Source: Chrysogorgia sp. JL179-B06
Lineage: Eukaryota; Cnidaria; Anthozoa; Scleralcyonacea; Chrysogorgiidae
Direction: 5' to 3'
DNA: 64,000 nt
Assembly (NCBI GenBank): GCA_035772405.1
Contig: JAYKKM010000134.1
Location: 289,501 to 353,500 of the forward strand
Shown: positions 13,515 through 24,686 of the stretch, in pieces
Position numbering within the stretch: position 1 is the first letter of the stretch
How the letters are laid out: every line of letters begins with the position of its first letter
The notes under the pieces: model-generated
What the model was told of the DNA's origin: nothing
The model's database searches: none
What the model saw: the letters and a program-made list of their open reading frames with translations, nothing else
Position numbers and translations under genes: made by a program

Positions 13515-13700
13515 GCGGCCATATTGGAGTGACCTCATTACGAATACAGTGGTGAATCGGAGAGGAAAGGCAGAATTCTGACATTTAATAACTGTCCAGC
13601 GAGTATGTTTCCTTTGCTAAAGTTAAATAGCAAATGTCAGAATCCTCCCCAACATGTCTGTGATGCCACAGTACTCCTTAGGTGGTCACTCCAATATGGC
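13515..13700. repeat. Imperfect inverted repeat (~185 bp)
   Basis: GGCCATATTGGAGTGACC at about 13,516 faces GGTCACTCCAATATGGCC at about 13,682, and GGCAGAATTCTGACATTT faces AAATGTCAGAATCC inside it. This makes a long imperfect stem. It undermines the 130-codon open frame (13,605-13,997) that begins within it, whose product I do not recognise. Confidence 0.75.
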
Positions 13701-13881
13701 CACTGTTCTAAGTCTGGACATGAAACTGATCGGTTAATAGAAGTCCTAGGATTTGATACCATGTTAGATAAGAAATGTCTTGAAGGCATTTTACCACCAT
13801 TTCTAAATAACTATTTTAATCTCAATGAATTTGTTCATTCATGCATACATGTAAGAGCATTATCTAATATCTATTGCCTTA

Positions 13882-14967
13882 GGGACGAACCATTATTTTT
13901 CTGGAGGGGGGGGGGGATGAAAAATATTGAAAACAATTGTTTGCAGATGCTGATAAGGTCAAATAAATTGTTTGCAAACATAATAAGTAAAAAATAAATG
14001 TTTGCAGAGCAATCCAAATATAAACACCGGTCGGGTAATAAAATAAGTACCCAACTGTTTAACCTTGTACTCTTCGTAGGCATAGAGTATGGCAGGCTTC
14101 GACCCCCTGATAATTTTTTGTTATGGCTTACCTCCACCTAACTGCATTTTCTTTTTATTATTGAGTTAGCATTTTATCACTAAATAAAGGTCCAAGACCA
14201 TTGAGTGTCAACGACAAGTTAACATACTAACAATACTATTAAAATTTGTTTCTCAAAACCTATAGATTCATTGCAAAGGTACCATGCTACATGTATGTTT
14301 TTTATGGCAAAAATTGGCTATTTAATAGCTAATGTTTTTACTAGTGTTTTTACTATAGAACATTTTCATTAGTCCAGCCTGAGATTCCGTTCATGCCGGC
14401 CTAATCTCAGGTCACTTGCCAGCTAGACCGAACTGAAGCACTTTCACCTCTCAAACACAATACGTTGTGTCATTTGAGATTGGTATCAAATCCTTATAAA
14501 ATAATGATTCTCCGGCAGTCACGAGCTGTAAGGCAATTGAGACAAATTTGGAGTAACAGCAAAACCAAGTCTATATAGTTTCAAGTCTGGCCTCATGTAA
14601 ACAAAAACCGAAATGCAAAATTCAGGCCGGCCTCGTGTAAACGGTATACTCCTTATCTTCATTCACCACCTGCCCCAGATAAGACCCTGTTGTAGCAAGC
14701 CACTGTCTGTATCTTGTATTGTGTTGGTCAGGAAACCTTGATAAAGATGATTATACAGTCACTACATATACCATCGACATATCTAAGATACCTGATATAT
14801 GCTCTAAAAATATTGATGAAATAATTTACATGCATCTCTTGTAGTTAAAAAAATTGTTTGCAAACGAAGGCTGTTGAAAAAAATAGTTTGCAGAGGTACA
14901 AGCACTGAAAAAAATAGTTTGTCTTGAAAAAATTTTCATCCCCCCCAGAAAAATAATGGTTCGTCCC
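13882..14967. mobile_element. TIR element with TTA target duplication (Harbinger-like, non-autonomous)
   Basis: The left end, GGGACGAACCATTATTTTTC followed by a G-run and GATGAAAA, is mirrored at the right end as the reverse complement. TTA sits on both sides (13,879-13,881 and 14,968-14,970), the duplication typical of PIF/Harbinger. The 1,086-bp body has no transposase. Short GTTTGCAAAC/TTGTTTGCA words cluster just inside both ends, probably subterminal repeats. Confidence 0.85.
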
Positions 14968-14970
14968 TTA

Positions 14971-16194
14971 ATTGACAATACTACATTTGTAGGATTTATA
15001 CAACTTTCAAGTTATAATTAGTTTTTGTAACATATTGTACATATATATGAATATGTGTAATAAATTTATATTTATAATAAATAATAATTGTAATTTGTTA
15101 GGAAACAGGACCCCGTCAGTACCAGTGTTTAGCATTGAACAAGCTATCCTGTATTTTTATTAGTATTATTAATAATGCCTAAAGTTTTCCCAATCCCAGA
15201 ATGTATATAGTACAACTCTCTCGGTTAAGTATTTCAAAATTTGTCTAAATATTTCTGAACAATCACAATGGAGACTATACAAGTTACAACTAATAAACAA
15301 TAACATGACATGGTTGTTTTATTGAAGATAAAATATTGTTCAGCATACTGTACATTGTGCACTGCCAAAATAGTGTGTAACAGGTCTCAGACATTCAACG
15401 TTTCGAGCGAAAGCCCTTCGTCACTCATGAAGACAATCGAAGAGTTACTGTAATAAACGATAAAGTAGTGTCTAGTGAAACTGTGAAGGCACTATTCGTA
15501 TGGTAGCAGTAAGGCGGTAGTCTGTTATAATTCAACGAAATGCTAATCCTAATACAATTACCTAACCAAATTACCAACACTAACCAAAAAACTATGCTGA
15601 AAAGGCATATTAATGTATTAAAAATGTTTATCGAACTCGACCGGAAATCGCGGGTTAATATATAGACACTTAAAAGTTAAAATAAAAGGGCCTACGCTCA
15701 ACATACGTTCAACACAGACTCACAGTGTACTATCCTTGAATACTGAGAATACTAATTTATTTACCTGTATTCGTGTCCGAGCAAAGTATCCGTAGGCATA
15801 GGCATAGATGAATATTTCAAAATAAAACTTGCTTGTCTGTCAACACTACATTCGAATTGAGTGTTTACTTTGTTCAAAAGTCAAAACAAACATTACTCAT
15901 CTGCTGATTTTGTGCGGAATATGGCTTGTTGTGATGGTCTGGTATTGCAGTAATTATATCTTTTGTCCCTGTCGCTCTCCTTTTTTCCGTAGTCTTCGAT
16001 CTTTTGCTCCTCGGTTTTTTGTTTTGCTTGTTTATCCATAGCAATAAATTGTTTTCAAACACACTTTTTTCAAACTCACTACCGTTTCAATTTTGCATTA
16101 TTCACCAGGCCAAATTTCCGATGCCGTGCATTTGGACGGCGGTTGATGCATATAAATATACAAAACCCATCACTGTAGACCCAAGCGTTCCCCC
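14971..16194. other. unassigned sequence
   Basis: AT-rich with no supported gene. At 15,398-15,425 lies CAACGTTTCGAGCGAAAGC followed by CCTTCGTCA, resembling the loop of the hairpin at 44,342-44,488 (GACGTTTTGAGCGGAGCCC). This suggests a degraded member of the same palindromic repeat. Short open frames at 15,829-16,201 have no motifs. Confidence 0.45.
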
Positions 16195-16275
16195 CCCGTG
16201 ATAAGGGACTAAACGCCGGTCGATATTAGCACCCACGCCCTCAGGCCTTCGCGCCAGGCGAGGGGATTAAGCTCT
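16195..16275 (-). repeat. GC-rich dispersed repeat, second copy
   Basis: Reverse complement of much of 5505-5605 (CGTGATAAGGGACTAAACGCC, CGGTCGATATTAGCAC). It lies at the left border of the virus-like element, with a short C-run next to it. Confidence 0.75.
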
Positions 16276-16379
16276 CTAGAATCTTTATATCCCGACTGTG
16301 TTTGACGCATTATAAATTGTATCCATGATGCTAAATGTGCAAAATTATCTGATGGTGTAATTAAATTTTCATTTATTTT

Positions 16380-16745
16380 TAATTATTTTGTTTTCCACAT
16401 TGTACGAAGAGGTAATGTAGCCATCGGAAACCCCGAGTCTGCAGGTGCTATAACTCCAGCAGCATTTCTAATTGATACTGTAGCCATTATTTTAGCATCA
16501 CTTGTTTTCATTAATCCAACGGCATTCCCATGCCTTGTAAACGTGTATACTGATGATTGATTATCGACAGGAGTCGCAATAATTTCAGTTTCACAACAAT
16601 TTCAGTTTCACAACATTCAGTAAACGTATCATTATAGGGTGATGAAATAAAAAATTGTAAAGGTTCACTAAATATGTCATTTTTTTCTATATCTTCAATT
16701 TTTTTACTCATTTTTTTTTTAAACGTTAATTTTAAGAATATTTGA
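16380..16745 (-). pseudogene. Possible capsid-related fragment of the virus-like element
   Basis: On the minus strand an open frame begins at about 16,712 (MSKKIEDIEKNDIFSEP) and shifts frame near 16,600. It then continues with an IATPVDNQSSVYTF segment, a GLMKTSDAKI segment and a TLPLRTMW segment, and breaks again near 16,385. A weak continuation reaches 16,290. Position next to the minor capsid gene and the aromatic/PXN-type pattern near the start make a major capsid N-terminal fragment possible, but I cannot confirm it. A profile search against Polinton capsid families would settle it. Confidence 0.3.
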
Positions 16746-16799
16746 AACCGTTCCCAACACTTGAGGAAGAACCATACCCAGTGCCAACGCTCCTCCAAA

Positions 16800-17100
16800 A
16801 CCTCCTGTTGTATTTTTTTTCTACGTTCTTATTCCTCTTGTTTTTCTTTTTTTTATATATTTTTTACACGTCATTTTTTTTTTTTAAAAAAAACAATATC
16901 CACAACAATAACAATAATAATAATATCCACAACATTGAAAAAAGACGAATGATTTTTTTATATAACATTTATACTTTTTTTACAGTTTATCTATTTTGTA
17001 AAAAACGTATTACATTTGGATCTATTTTTTTTCATTTTTTTTTCATTTTTTTCAATTTTTTTTCATTTTTTTTCATTTTTTTTCATTTTTTCTAAATTTA
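16800..17100. repeat. Poly-T / TTTTTTCA low-complexity tract
   Basis: Runs of T separated by CA or C (TTTTTTCATTTTTTTT) dominate, especially 17,015-17,090. The long Phe-rich open frames here are compositional artefacts. Confidence 0.85.
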
Positions 17101-17700
17101 AATTAGGGGGTAATCCCACACCATCATTTATTAAAATGTCTTTCTTAGTTGGATTTTCTTTATTTTTTCTTTTCACAAAAAAATATGATGATGAATAATT
17201 TTTTCCACGATTTCTACCATTTAACAATTCAATATAATCTTCTACGGATAGTTCATATTTTTTTTTCAGTCATTATTTTTTTCTTCAAATAAATTTATAT
17301 ATATCTTAATTTCTTCACCTTTTAACAGTACGCTATTCTCATAGTTAATAAAGAACGGTAGTGATTGTTTAGCCTCTTGATCACTCATAAATAAGAGGGG
17401 AATTTTTTTTTCTCATCATTTAATGTATAAGGATTTTTTTCGTTAATATAAAATAATTATTTTATAGTATATAAAAAACGTGTTGAATTAGGAATGACAG
17501 TAGATGAAGAAACTGAAATAGCTCCATTATTTATTTATTTTGATTGTTTTATATTACTGAAATCCATTTTTTTTGCACAAGTAATTTGAAATGAATTTTT
17601 TATATTTTTATATCCAATCGAATTTAAATTCAATAAAAAATGTTTCCCACTATTTACTAAAATGTAAAGAGAAAAAGGATAAAATAATTTATATTTTTTA
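17100..17700 (-). pseudogene. Degraded coding fragments of the virus-like element
   Basis: The minus strand keeps two stretches that read like protein. One begins MSDQEAKQSLPFF at about 17,388 and runs about 40 residues to a stop at about 17,270. The other continues as a shifted Lys-rich frame to about 17,105. A further frame at 17,560-17,690 (VNSGKHFLLNLNSIG) also looks coding. No domain recognised; frameshifts and A/T runs break all of them. Confidence 0.35.
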
Positions 17701-17742
17701 ATTATCATTCCCCATTTTTTTCTTCAACAACAATCAAAAGCA

Positions 17743-18701
17743 TTATGTTGAATGTATTAAACAATCAATACTAAGCGTTCCTGAATTAAAAGAAACTAAT
17801 TTTCCTGTAGTATCTTTAACTTTAATATGAATTTTCTCAATGATTTTGGTGGGTTATAACAAACTAATTGTCCATTCCCCCCACCACCTTGTTGACTCCA
17901 TTGAATAGGAACTGTTGTTAACAATTCAGCACTACTATCACCAACTAACTGTAGTTCTATTTCATCACAATATATAAACATTTTATTTAATCCGTCGGAT
18001 ACATCGGGTAAGTAATCAAAATGTTTAGAAAAAAGGGTATGGGGTGTAGGGTTATCTTTTTTTATTTCAAACAAGACGGGAACGATTTAAGTTCTTTTTC
18101 ATTTTTAAACCCAGCATAAAAGCTAATTTTTGTGAGAATAATATATTAATCTTTTGATTAAAAGAAGCATATTGAATACCCTTTTTTCTAACGTCGTCTT
18201 GTTAGATAATCGAAATTCATTTACCTGCAACCCATCAGCTGCTTTACTCGCATTTTCATATACCCAATACTCTATCTCAACATTAACATTACTAATTACT
18301 TTCCCATTTGACCCGATTGTAAAAAAAATTTCAAATCCTTCAAAGATATTATTTAAAAATATAATTAATGAAGATAAATCATAAATTCCGTCGGGTATAA
18401 TAAATTTATCCGATGTAAAAACGAAGTTACTGTTTGCGTATCCCGTATTATTAAATTCTTCAGGTATAAAATTCTTATAGGTTATGATAAATAAAAAAAA
18501 ACATTCTTCACCCACAATATTTTTAGTTGTTTGGGGATAACAAACTTGTAAAACTTCTAAAAAACATTCATTGTTCAAAGCATCAATATGTTGTGAAATT
18601 TTCATTTCAAAATCATTAATCAAATTCTTTTGAAGTCCTCTTGATTTTGAATTACTAGCAATGTGGAAATTTTTTTTTTTTTTAAACTTGTAATTAAGCA
18701 C
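17743..18701 (-). pseudogene. Polinton-type minor capsid (penton-like) protein, broken
   Basis: This family forms the penton vertices in Polinton-like virions. The N-terminal half (18,123-18,701; first in-frame ATG at 18,605) includes the IPDGIYDLSSLI segment typical of these proteins. The C-terminal half (17,796-18,074) carries MFIYCDEIELQLVGD, the pattern I associate with the second jelly-roll part, then a short tail ending at 17,743 in another frame. At least two frameshifts (about 18,100 and 17,815) separate the pieces. It lies just downstream of the integrase gene on the same strand, with almost no spacer. Confidence 0.65.
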
Positions 18702-19567
18702 GATAAAAAATTCCTTTCATTTCTTCACGTTGTACGTCTTCTAATTGATATGTAACAGGGTCAGTGATAAATACTTTTTTAATAAAAAATATCCATCGTC
18801 GAAGACTACTTCAAAAATATTATTTTTTACTCTTACAATACGAACACGCGTTCCTTTTGTATCAGATCTTGAGTAGGAATAGGATAATTCAAATGATCAC
18901 GTACTATTTTATTTTTTACTTTACGTATTTTTCCTTTTATTTCTTCACGATAAATTTCAAAAGGTGTTGCACCAGCTAATGCTTTATGTGGGGAATTATT
19001 ATAACGATTAACAATAATGGGTAAATACTGAATATATTCAAATTCTCCAGTCATTGTTAAAACACGACGAACAATTGTTTTTAAAGTTCCAATTACACGT
19101 TCCACATGGGATGCTTTTATTTCTCTATTATACATATGAAATACTTCAAAATTATACTTTTTACTTAATTTCGTATGTATATCTTGAAATTCTGTTCTTT
19201 CATCACTTTGAATTTTAAGAGGAGCTATTCCTTCTTCAATAAGAATACTTTCAAATTTATTTTTAACATTATTAGACGTTTTCTTTTTTATTAATTTTAC
19301 CCAACAAAATCTTGAAAAAATATCAATACACACCAACCAATAACGATATTGATTATTATATTGGGCTAAATCTTTATTTTCAGCTCAATCAATTTCCCAT
19401 TGTTCATTATTTTTATTAACAGAATATTTCAAACGTCTATTTTTTTGATAACTACTATGTAATCTATAATTAGAATAATCAGCATCAGTTAATGTCTCTC
19501 CTTTTAATAATATTGAAGCTTTTTAAATAAAGTCAGCAGAAAATTTAGTTTTTTTCTTTTTATTCAT
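18694..19567 (-). pseudogene. Polinton-type retroviral-like integrase (broken)
   Basis: This DDE integrase joins element ends to target DNA. Starting at an ATG at 19,567, the minus strand encodes an N-terminal basic region, then the catalytic core with CIDIFSRFCWVKLI (first Asp), IQSDERTEF (second Asp), and HVERVIGTLK where the conserved Glu aligns (about 19,080-19,330). An SPHKALAGATPFEIY segment follows near 18,990. The C-terminus continues across two frameshifts (about 18,870 and 18,800) to a stop at 18,694-18,696, with the PVTYQLED pattern typical of Polinton integrases. Two in-frame stops lie at 19,385-19,387 (TGA) and 19,523-19,525 (TAA). It is inactive. Confidence 0.82.
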
Positions 19568-19569
19568 TT

Positions 19570-19925
19570 CTAAAATAAAGAAATAAAATAAGTATAATAT
19601 TCTTCAAGTTCATCAACGAGTTCTTTATCGCGTAATATCCCCATAAAATCTACTTCTATATTTTTACATGCTAACTCTTTATTTATAGTATTACCATATA
19701 AACATAATGTATACGATAATAAAAAATTTCTGAAAGTACTGTTGGTTTTAAATTTTTTGGTAAACAAACCTCATCATCACCTACTTTTATTTTCTTAATC
19801 TTTTCGACATCATTGTCGTCGTCATCGATGTCGTTGTCAAAATTGAGTGTAATAAGGGGTTTCTTTTTCTTCAATACTCGTTTTTTGACTGTGGTAGGTG
19901 GGGATTTATATATGGCCTGTAGCAT
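19570..19925 (-). pseudogene. Hypothetical acidic/basic protein of the virus-like element, frameshifted
   Basis: The frame starts at 19,925 (MLQAIYKSPPTTVKKRV), passes a Lys-rich patch and an Asp-rich patch (NDIDDDDNDVEK), and shifts near 19,750 into a frame ending ELVDELEEYYTYF at 19,570. Its start overlaps the end of the upstream ORF by about 20 bases, as in compact viral genomes. No known domain. Confidence 0.5.
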
Positions 19926-20208
19926 GATTATACTTTCTTAGGGCAATAATATATTCATCCAAGGAATCTTTCTTTTTAATATGAAAACTACCCCAGTCAT
20001 CAGACCATACGATTTCACTTGACGTTGCATTGTTGTTGCTGGTTGTTGGTGTTGGATCATCATCAAATTCCATTGCATCATCAGGTAATTCGTTATCTTG
20101 ATGCTGATAACAAATTTCCAAACCACCCCACGCGTCTGTACGAACAACCAAACGGCATGTTTGCTTTTTCCAATTATCAAATCTTACCACTTCAAAAAAT
20201 ATTTGCAC
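19906..20208 (-). CDS. Hypothetical 100-residue protein of the virus-like element
   Basis: An intact frame (MQIFFEVVRFDNWKK...) has a Trp-containing basic N-terminus, an acidic low-complexity middle (DDAMEFDDDPTPTTSNNN) and a SEIVWSDDWGSFHIKKKDS segment near the end. It overlaps the next gene. No family recognised. Confidence 0.5.
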   Translation of the reverse strand: MQIFFEVVRFDNWKKQTCRLVVRTDAWGGLEICYQHQDNELPDDAMEFDDDPTPTTSNNNATSSEIVWSDDWGSFHIKKKDSLDEYIIALRKYNHATGHI

Positions 20209-20270
20209 CGATTTCTCTTAAATGTTGATCTTATTAAGAACATTCAACAATGAAGGAATATGATCACTTT

Positions 20271-20558
20271 TCACTTCAACAACGCTATTGAATAGGTACT
20301 TGTCACATCTTTTATTTGTGGGGTATACTTTTGCAAGAATAGCATTACCGTTGATTTTTTTTGTGCAATTATTTTTGCAGACAAATCTGTATACGATTGC
20401 ATTTTATATAAATGGTCACGCTGTTGTTTCGCATAAAGTTCCACCATCTCTGAATCTGTTCCTGAGTGAAGGGTAAATGATGAATCCCTGTAGGGACAGT
20501 GCTTCTTTATACCCTCCTCACAATTTTTTTTTATTAATAAAATAAAAAATATGTACAC
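20271..20558 (-). CDS. Hypothetical arm-encoded protein (left copy)
   Basis: A 95-codon frame with a short hydrophobic start (MYIFFILLIKKN) that could be a membrane anchor, followed by a polar segment (TDSEMVELYAKQQRDHLYK) that could form a helix. The right arm holds a truncated copy at 26,734-26,961. Retention of the frame in both arms argues that it was coding. Function unknown. Confidence 0.5.
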   Translation of the reverse strand: MYIFFILLIKKNCEEGIKKHCPYRDSSFTLHSGTDSEMVELYAKQQRDHLYKMQSYTDLSAKIIAQKKSTVMLFLQKYTPQIKDVTSTYSIALLK

Positions 20559-20869
20559 TAGAGTAATTCATAATAAATAATTTTATTCCATCAAAATGAG
20601 TTGTACGAGATGGAGCATATATACTGTGGGTCTAATGCTGTTTCTGGAGTGTACTCTACAAGTATACATTAAAATATTTTTGTTATAATATATTTGTACC
20701 AAACTGTGAAATAAAAAAAGATTTTATTACACTAATAACGTGTATAATTGATTACAACATTTTATATCAAATAAACTATTTTGTTTTCTTTGCATAACTC
20801 CTAAAATTTTACATAACTTTCTGTGTTTTTGTTTTTTTTTATTTTACATTTTACATTTTATTTTATTTT

Positions 20870-21352
20870 CTAGAAATGCAACAAGTGCTTTCCCTATTCT
20901 CCCATTTCCATTGGAAAAAGGATGAATGGTTTCAAAAATAAAATAAATCAAAACTGATATATTTTTTCTTTTATAGTTTTTTACGTAAAATTCATCTAAA
21001 TGTTCCATATATTGTTGAATATCTAAAGGATCAACCCCCTCATGAAATCCAACAAATCTTTTTTTTTACTGTAATTTTCAGCATTCGTTAAATGGAACAT
21101 AGATATTTCCTGAATAGTTTTACAACATTCACTTATTTTCCATTTTTCCTTTTTTTCCATATAAAATTTTCGAAGGGCAAAACAAAATCTCCCACATTTC
21201 ATCCAAAACTCTTTTTCATTTTCTTCGTCTTCTTCCATTCGTATAACATCATACGCAAACACTTTAAATTTTATACAGTCTCTTTTAATTCCTTTTTTTT
21301 TACATACACTTTTGTTCACTAATACTTTTATAAAAAATATCCCAATTGACAT
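20870..21352 (-). pseudogene. Fic-domain protein, left-arm copy (frameshifted)
   Basis: Fic enzymes usually transfer AMP to hydroxyl side chains. The minus strand reads from MSIGIFFIKV at 21,352 through a Glu/Lys-rich region, shifts frame near 21,035, and continues with a helix leading to the signature HPFSNGNGRIGKAL at about 20,915-20,950. The family motif is HPFx(D/E)GN(G/K)R; here the Asp/Glu position is Asn, while the right-arm copy keeps Asp. The histidine, glycines and arginine are conserved. A Fic gene is not a standard Polinton component. Confidence 0.7.
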
Positions 21353-21463
21353 TCGACTCAGTCATTTCATACATAGGATTGTATGAAGCTAAATTATAAT
21401 TCAATGTTTTTATATAATTTTTTATCATAAAAAATAATTATATTACATCTTCCTCAAGCATTA

Positions 21464-21868
21464 TTACATTTGCAAATATTTTCTCTTTACACTTAAATCT
21501 CCTATAATTCCCCCATAATCTCGCTTAACATCCACGGAATGTAATACTGGGTTGTGATTTTCATTTAAATCATAATTACTTTTGTTTAATTTCAAAGGAT
21601 CAAACTCAAAAAAATAACTTTTACTCTTACAATTTTTATACCGACATCTATCAAAGGATACTTTACCCTTTTTTATATAACGTATAAAATCCCAAAAAAA
21701 CATATCTAATATTTTTTTCAGAAAGACCTTTTTTTGTCTATTGAATAAGCTTCCTATAGGGTTATGTTCACGACAATAAAATATAAAACATGAAGTGAAC
21801 ATGATAAGATTTTTAAGTGAACTACAATAAGCATAAGAATTGAAAATACTAGGTGCTACCATTAACAA
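21464..21868 (-). CDS. Hypothetical 134-residue protein of the virus-like element
   Basis: An intact frame with an aromatic and Cys-containing middle (IFYCREHNPIG, DRCRYKNCKSKSYFFEF). Its C-terminal half lies in the left arm, and a partial copy occurs at 25,715-25,960. No family recognised. Confidence 0.45.
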   Translation of the reverse strand: MLMVAPSIFNSYAYCSSLKNLIMFTSCFIFYCREHNPIGSLFNRQKKVFLKKILDMFFWDFIRYIKKGKVSFDRCRYKNCKSKSYFFEFDPLKLNKSNYDLNENHNPVLHSVDVKRDYGGIIGDLSVKRKYLQM

Positions 21869-21876
21869 ATAAATAT

Positions 21877-22504
21877 TTAAAAAAGAGCAAAATCACCTTT
21901 CTGGCTATGTATGTGCTTAAATTTACTTACTAAACTTTCTTTTCCAAAACCCATAGTATAAGATAAGCATTTTCTTTCAAAGGTTAGATTTTGTACAAAA
22001 TATGTATAATGATACTTATCATTGGTGTGTAAGAAATGAAATAAATCTGAGTGGTTTTCAAAGGGTAATAAAATAAATAAATCTTTAAAACAATCGGGGA
22101 ATGAAAAAAAAACTACAGCATGACTCGTCTGATTCAACTAGTATAGTACGTTGAAAGAGTGTTCTCTTCAAGGAATATTTTCTTTGACTTGCTTTTAAAT
22201 TCGGTATCATATAAGAGAAACGATCTTCTAGAATAAAATAGGATTCCATTCCATTGGTTCCCTTGATTTTTTTCATATAAACTGTGCATCTATCTTCGTG
22301 GAATTGATTTTTTTCACGATCCATAATGGGGCATGTGACATATTTTCCACGATAACAATCAAATAATCCACATAACCAAAATAAATATCCAATTTCTCCT
22401 TGGTTAAAATATTGAAAATAAATAACAACTCTTAAAATTGTTTCAATCATAATGCTGTGATTTGAAATGTCATATTTTACTCTTAATATAGCTTTCAAAT
22501 TCAT
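21877..22504 (-). pseudogene. Hypothetical protein of the virus-like element, one frameshift
   Basis: The first 139 codons (22,504-22,085, MNLKAILRVKYDISNH...) run into a second frame (22,137-21,877, ending FALF) after a shift in an A-run near 22,110. The product is aromatic-rich with several Cys (LFWLCGLFDCYRGKYVTC). Nothing recognisable; structure prediction would be the useful next step. Confidence 0.45.
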
Positions 22505-22781
22505 TAAGCTAAAAAAAAATCAAAACACTTTTTTGATATTTTAAACTATATATTTCAAATATTTAATTCATTAAAATTATTACATAATTCCCCACAAGAA
22601 TTAAAATATACATGTATTTGCAACATAGATTTATCAAAATGTACTTTATCTATTAATGTTACAATATAATTTCCATTACTGGTACCATAAATCACATTAA
22701 GTATAAATAATATATTTTCATCTTTAATAAGAACTAAACAAAGCTCTTGACCACAAAAAATTTAATGTAAATGATAATTTA

Positions 22782-23072
22782 CTAATCTAAATCTTGAATC
22801 CTTACAAATGTAAGGGTACAATGTAAGGGTACAAATGTAAGGGTACCATACAAAAACACTTTTGAATAACATGGAATATTATTTATCTCAAAACAATCAA
22901 GGATCGAAATTAACGTGGGTAATCTCGGTTCTCTATCAATAAATACTACATGTTTTCCTACTAACTGGTCATAAAATACCATATCGCTACCAAAACCGGT
23001 TATTAAAAATCTATAATATCTTTTTCCACCATATCTTTTCCGAAATATAGATTGTTCATTTTTATCTTCCAC
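22782..23072 (-). CDS. Hypothetical 96-residue protein of the virus-like element
   Basis: Begins MEDKNEQSIFRKRYGGKRYY and includes DQLVGKHVVFIDREPRLP, which resembles DLIGKHIYFENS in a frame at about 37,800-37,870 on the far side of the Kolobok-like insertion. The two may be paralogues. Its 3' end runs through a three-fold AATGTAAGGGTAC repeat (22,805-22,845). Confidence 0.45.
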   Translation of the reverse strand: MEDKNEQSIFRKRYGGKRYYRFLITGFGSDMVFYDQLVGKHVVFIDREPRLPTLISILDCFEINNIPCYSKVFLYGTLTFVPLHCTLTFVRIQDLD

Positions 23073-23104
23073 ATAAATGTTAAAATATTTATAATCATAA
23101 TCAG

Positions 23105-23552
23105 CACATCTAAACTGATAGGGGTGCTCATCTCCATTCCAAAAAATAAAACGTTGAATCTCGTGTTTTTTCTATCACAAACAATTCAGCATGTGATAAA
23201 TATTGAATGTTGGGATAAAGAATTTAATCAAAATCACGCTCTCGTACAGCCATTTAAATCTTTAAAAAAAAAACTTCAACGTCTTTTCTTCTATTCGTGA
23301 TCTATTTCCACTGAAACATTCACTGTATATTTCCACCGTATATTTAACTTCTTTAACAACCAACCCGCATTTTGTTCTCCACCTCAAATCTACGAACTAA
23401 CTCTGAAAGTTATTACAAAAAAAGGATTACTTGAAGAGAGGGGAATAACCTTAAAAACAATTATTGATACTAAGAGTGATCATCTCTTGTATAAAAAAAT
23501 TAAACTAATAAATAATGTTTACTCAATAATTCCACAACAAATTACTTCTTAA
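23105..23552 (+). pseudogene. Diverged third member of a small plus-strand gene family
   Basis: A C-terminal frame (about 23,390-23,552: YELTLKVITKKG ... HLLYKKIKLIN) matches the pattern YEVTLKVINHG ... HLLHKNVKFI of the two tandem genes at 24.7 and 25.1 kb. The upstream part is in other frames (MLISIPKNKTLNLVF...). Function unknown. Confidence 0.45.
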
Positions 23553-23637
23553 AATTATTTATTTTCTTGTAATAAAAATTTTTACAAAAATAAAACTCGA
23601 TATTTTTTCTGTTTCTATCTTTCTTATCAAAAGTTTA

Positions 23638-24069
23638 TTATTTTAAAAAACATTGCAAAGATAAAAAAATTTGTTTCACTCTACCGTTAATGAAACAGCA
23701 AAGTTTAATGTTTAATAAAGGTGTTGAGTTTGCTAATTCTACACTATTATTTTTAATATTTATATCTTTTCCCTTCAATGATGGTAAGAGGTTCTGTAAA
23801 TCATCCCCCTCTATTAACCACATTTTTAAATATCGAGGTCCCTGACGATCCTTCAGATATAAATAATATCCAGCTTTTAAATACGAGGGAGCCACAGGTT
23901 CGTAGTTTACTAATTGTATGGGTTCAGCATGATAATACAGTGTAAGATAATCATAAGATTCACCCTCTCCAAAATCAATATTTGATCGCAACCGCATGTT
24001 GAAAATAATCGAAAATACATTTGATACCCTGCTTTTATAGTCCCTTAATTTTTTTAAAACGTTTTCCAA
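23638..24069 (-). CDS. Hypothetical 143-residue protein of the virus-like element
   Basis: A full frame from MENVLKKLRDYKSRV to FLK. The middle, with alternating charged and aromatic residues (YYLYLKDRQGPRYLKMWL), looks like a folded beta-rich protein. No family recognised. The opposite-strand gene at 24,124 starts 55 bp away, so the two share a divergent promoter region. Confidence 0.5.
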   Translation of the reverse strand: MENVLKKLRDYKSRVSNVFSIIFNMRLRSNIDFGEGESYDYLTLYYHAEPIQLVNYEPVAPSYLKAGYYLYLKDRQGPRYLKMWLIEGDDLQNLLPSLKGKDINIKNNSVELANSTPLLNIKLCCFINGRVKQIFLSLQCFLK

Positions 24070-24123
24070 AAATCTATAAAAGAGGCAAACTCAAAAAGTT
24101 TTCAAAGCACATGCCAAGACGTC

Positions 24124-24598
24124 AAATTAAAAAACGTTTTCAAGATGGTATATTGTGATTTCTGTTATGTACACGCAAATTCCTTCTAACCTTTTTTTCA
24201 TGCATTACAGATGTAAACAATGCCTTGTGAACCATCATTGTTATTTTTGTAAAAGAAATTACGGACGACTTATCTATAGTAAAATAGTTGGTCTATGTAA
24301 ATGTAATGATAGAATACAAAGATGGAACAAACTTATTTGGATTAATAAAAATATTTTAATACACAGTCTACCATTTCCAAAATTCATAAAACTTATGATC
24401 ATCATGACGATCCCCTCCTTTTTAAATTTTTTTAGAACGTCGTTTTCATATTCTTTTTATTTTTTATTTTTTCGTTTCGATTTTGTTATACAACTCCTAC
24501 ACTTCATTTTTTTGTTAACTGAAGTAGAGTACGCGACTTACAAGCAAATGGATTATAAAAAACGAAAACCTGTCTATTTATACTGTTATATCTGTTGA
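24124..24598 (+). pseudogene. Cys-rich finger fragment of the virus-like element
   Basis: An early segment (YRCKQCLVNHHCYFCKRNYG, about 24,200-24,260) has CxxC...HxCxxC spacing of a zinc ribbon or treble clef. A second CxxC-type pair closes the frame (LYCYIC). An upstream frame (MPRRQIKKRFQDGI at 24,114) ends at a stop, implying a break. Membrane-like Phe-rich residues fill the middle. Confidence 0.4.
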
Positions 24599-24686
24599 TT
24601 TTTTTTTAAATATATCTTTTCTGAGACAAATATATAATATATATAAGGTGTTTAAAATAAATCTTTATCATTACTGAAAAAAAACA

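Larger units (their letters stand above)
20193..21690 (-). repeat. Left inverted arm of the virus-like element
   Basis: Reverse complement of 25,711-27,113 at high identity, with indels in the Fic region. Both arms hold the same two ORFs. Boundaries were set where matching stops, at about CAAAAAATATTTG on the outer side and TATATAAAAAAGGG on the inner side, and are accurate to tens of bases. Confidence 0.9.

Noticed and set aside
13605..13997. 130-codon ORF as a real gene
   Set aside because: It begins inside a long inverted repeat and runs into the terminal G-run of a TIR element, and I recognise no motif.
16742..17095. 117-codon Phe-rich ORF
   Set aside because: It is produced by poly-T tracts; composition explains it fully.
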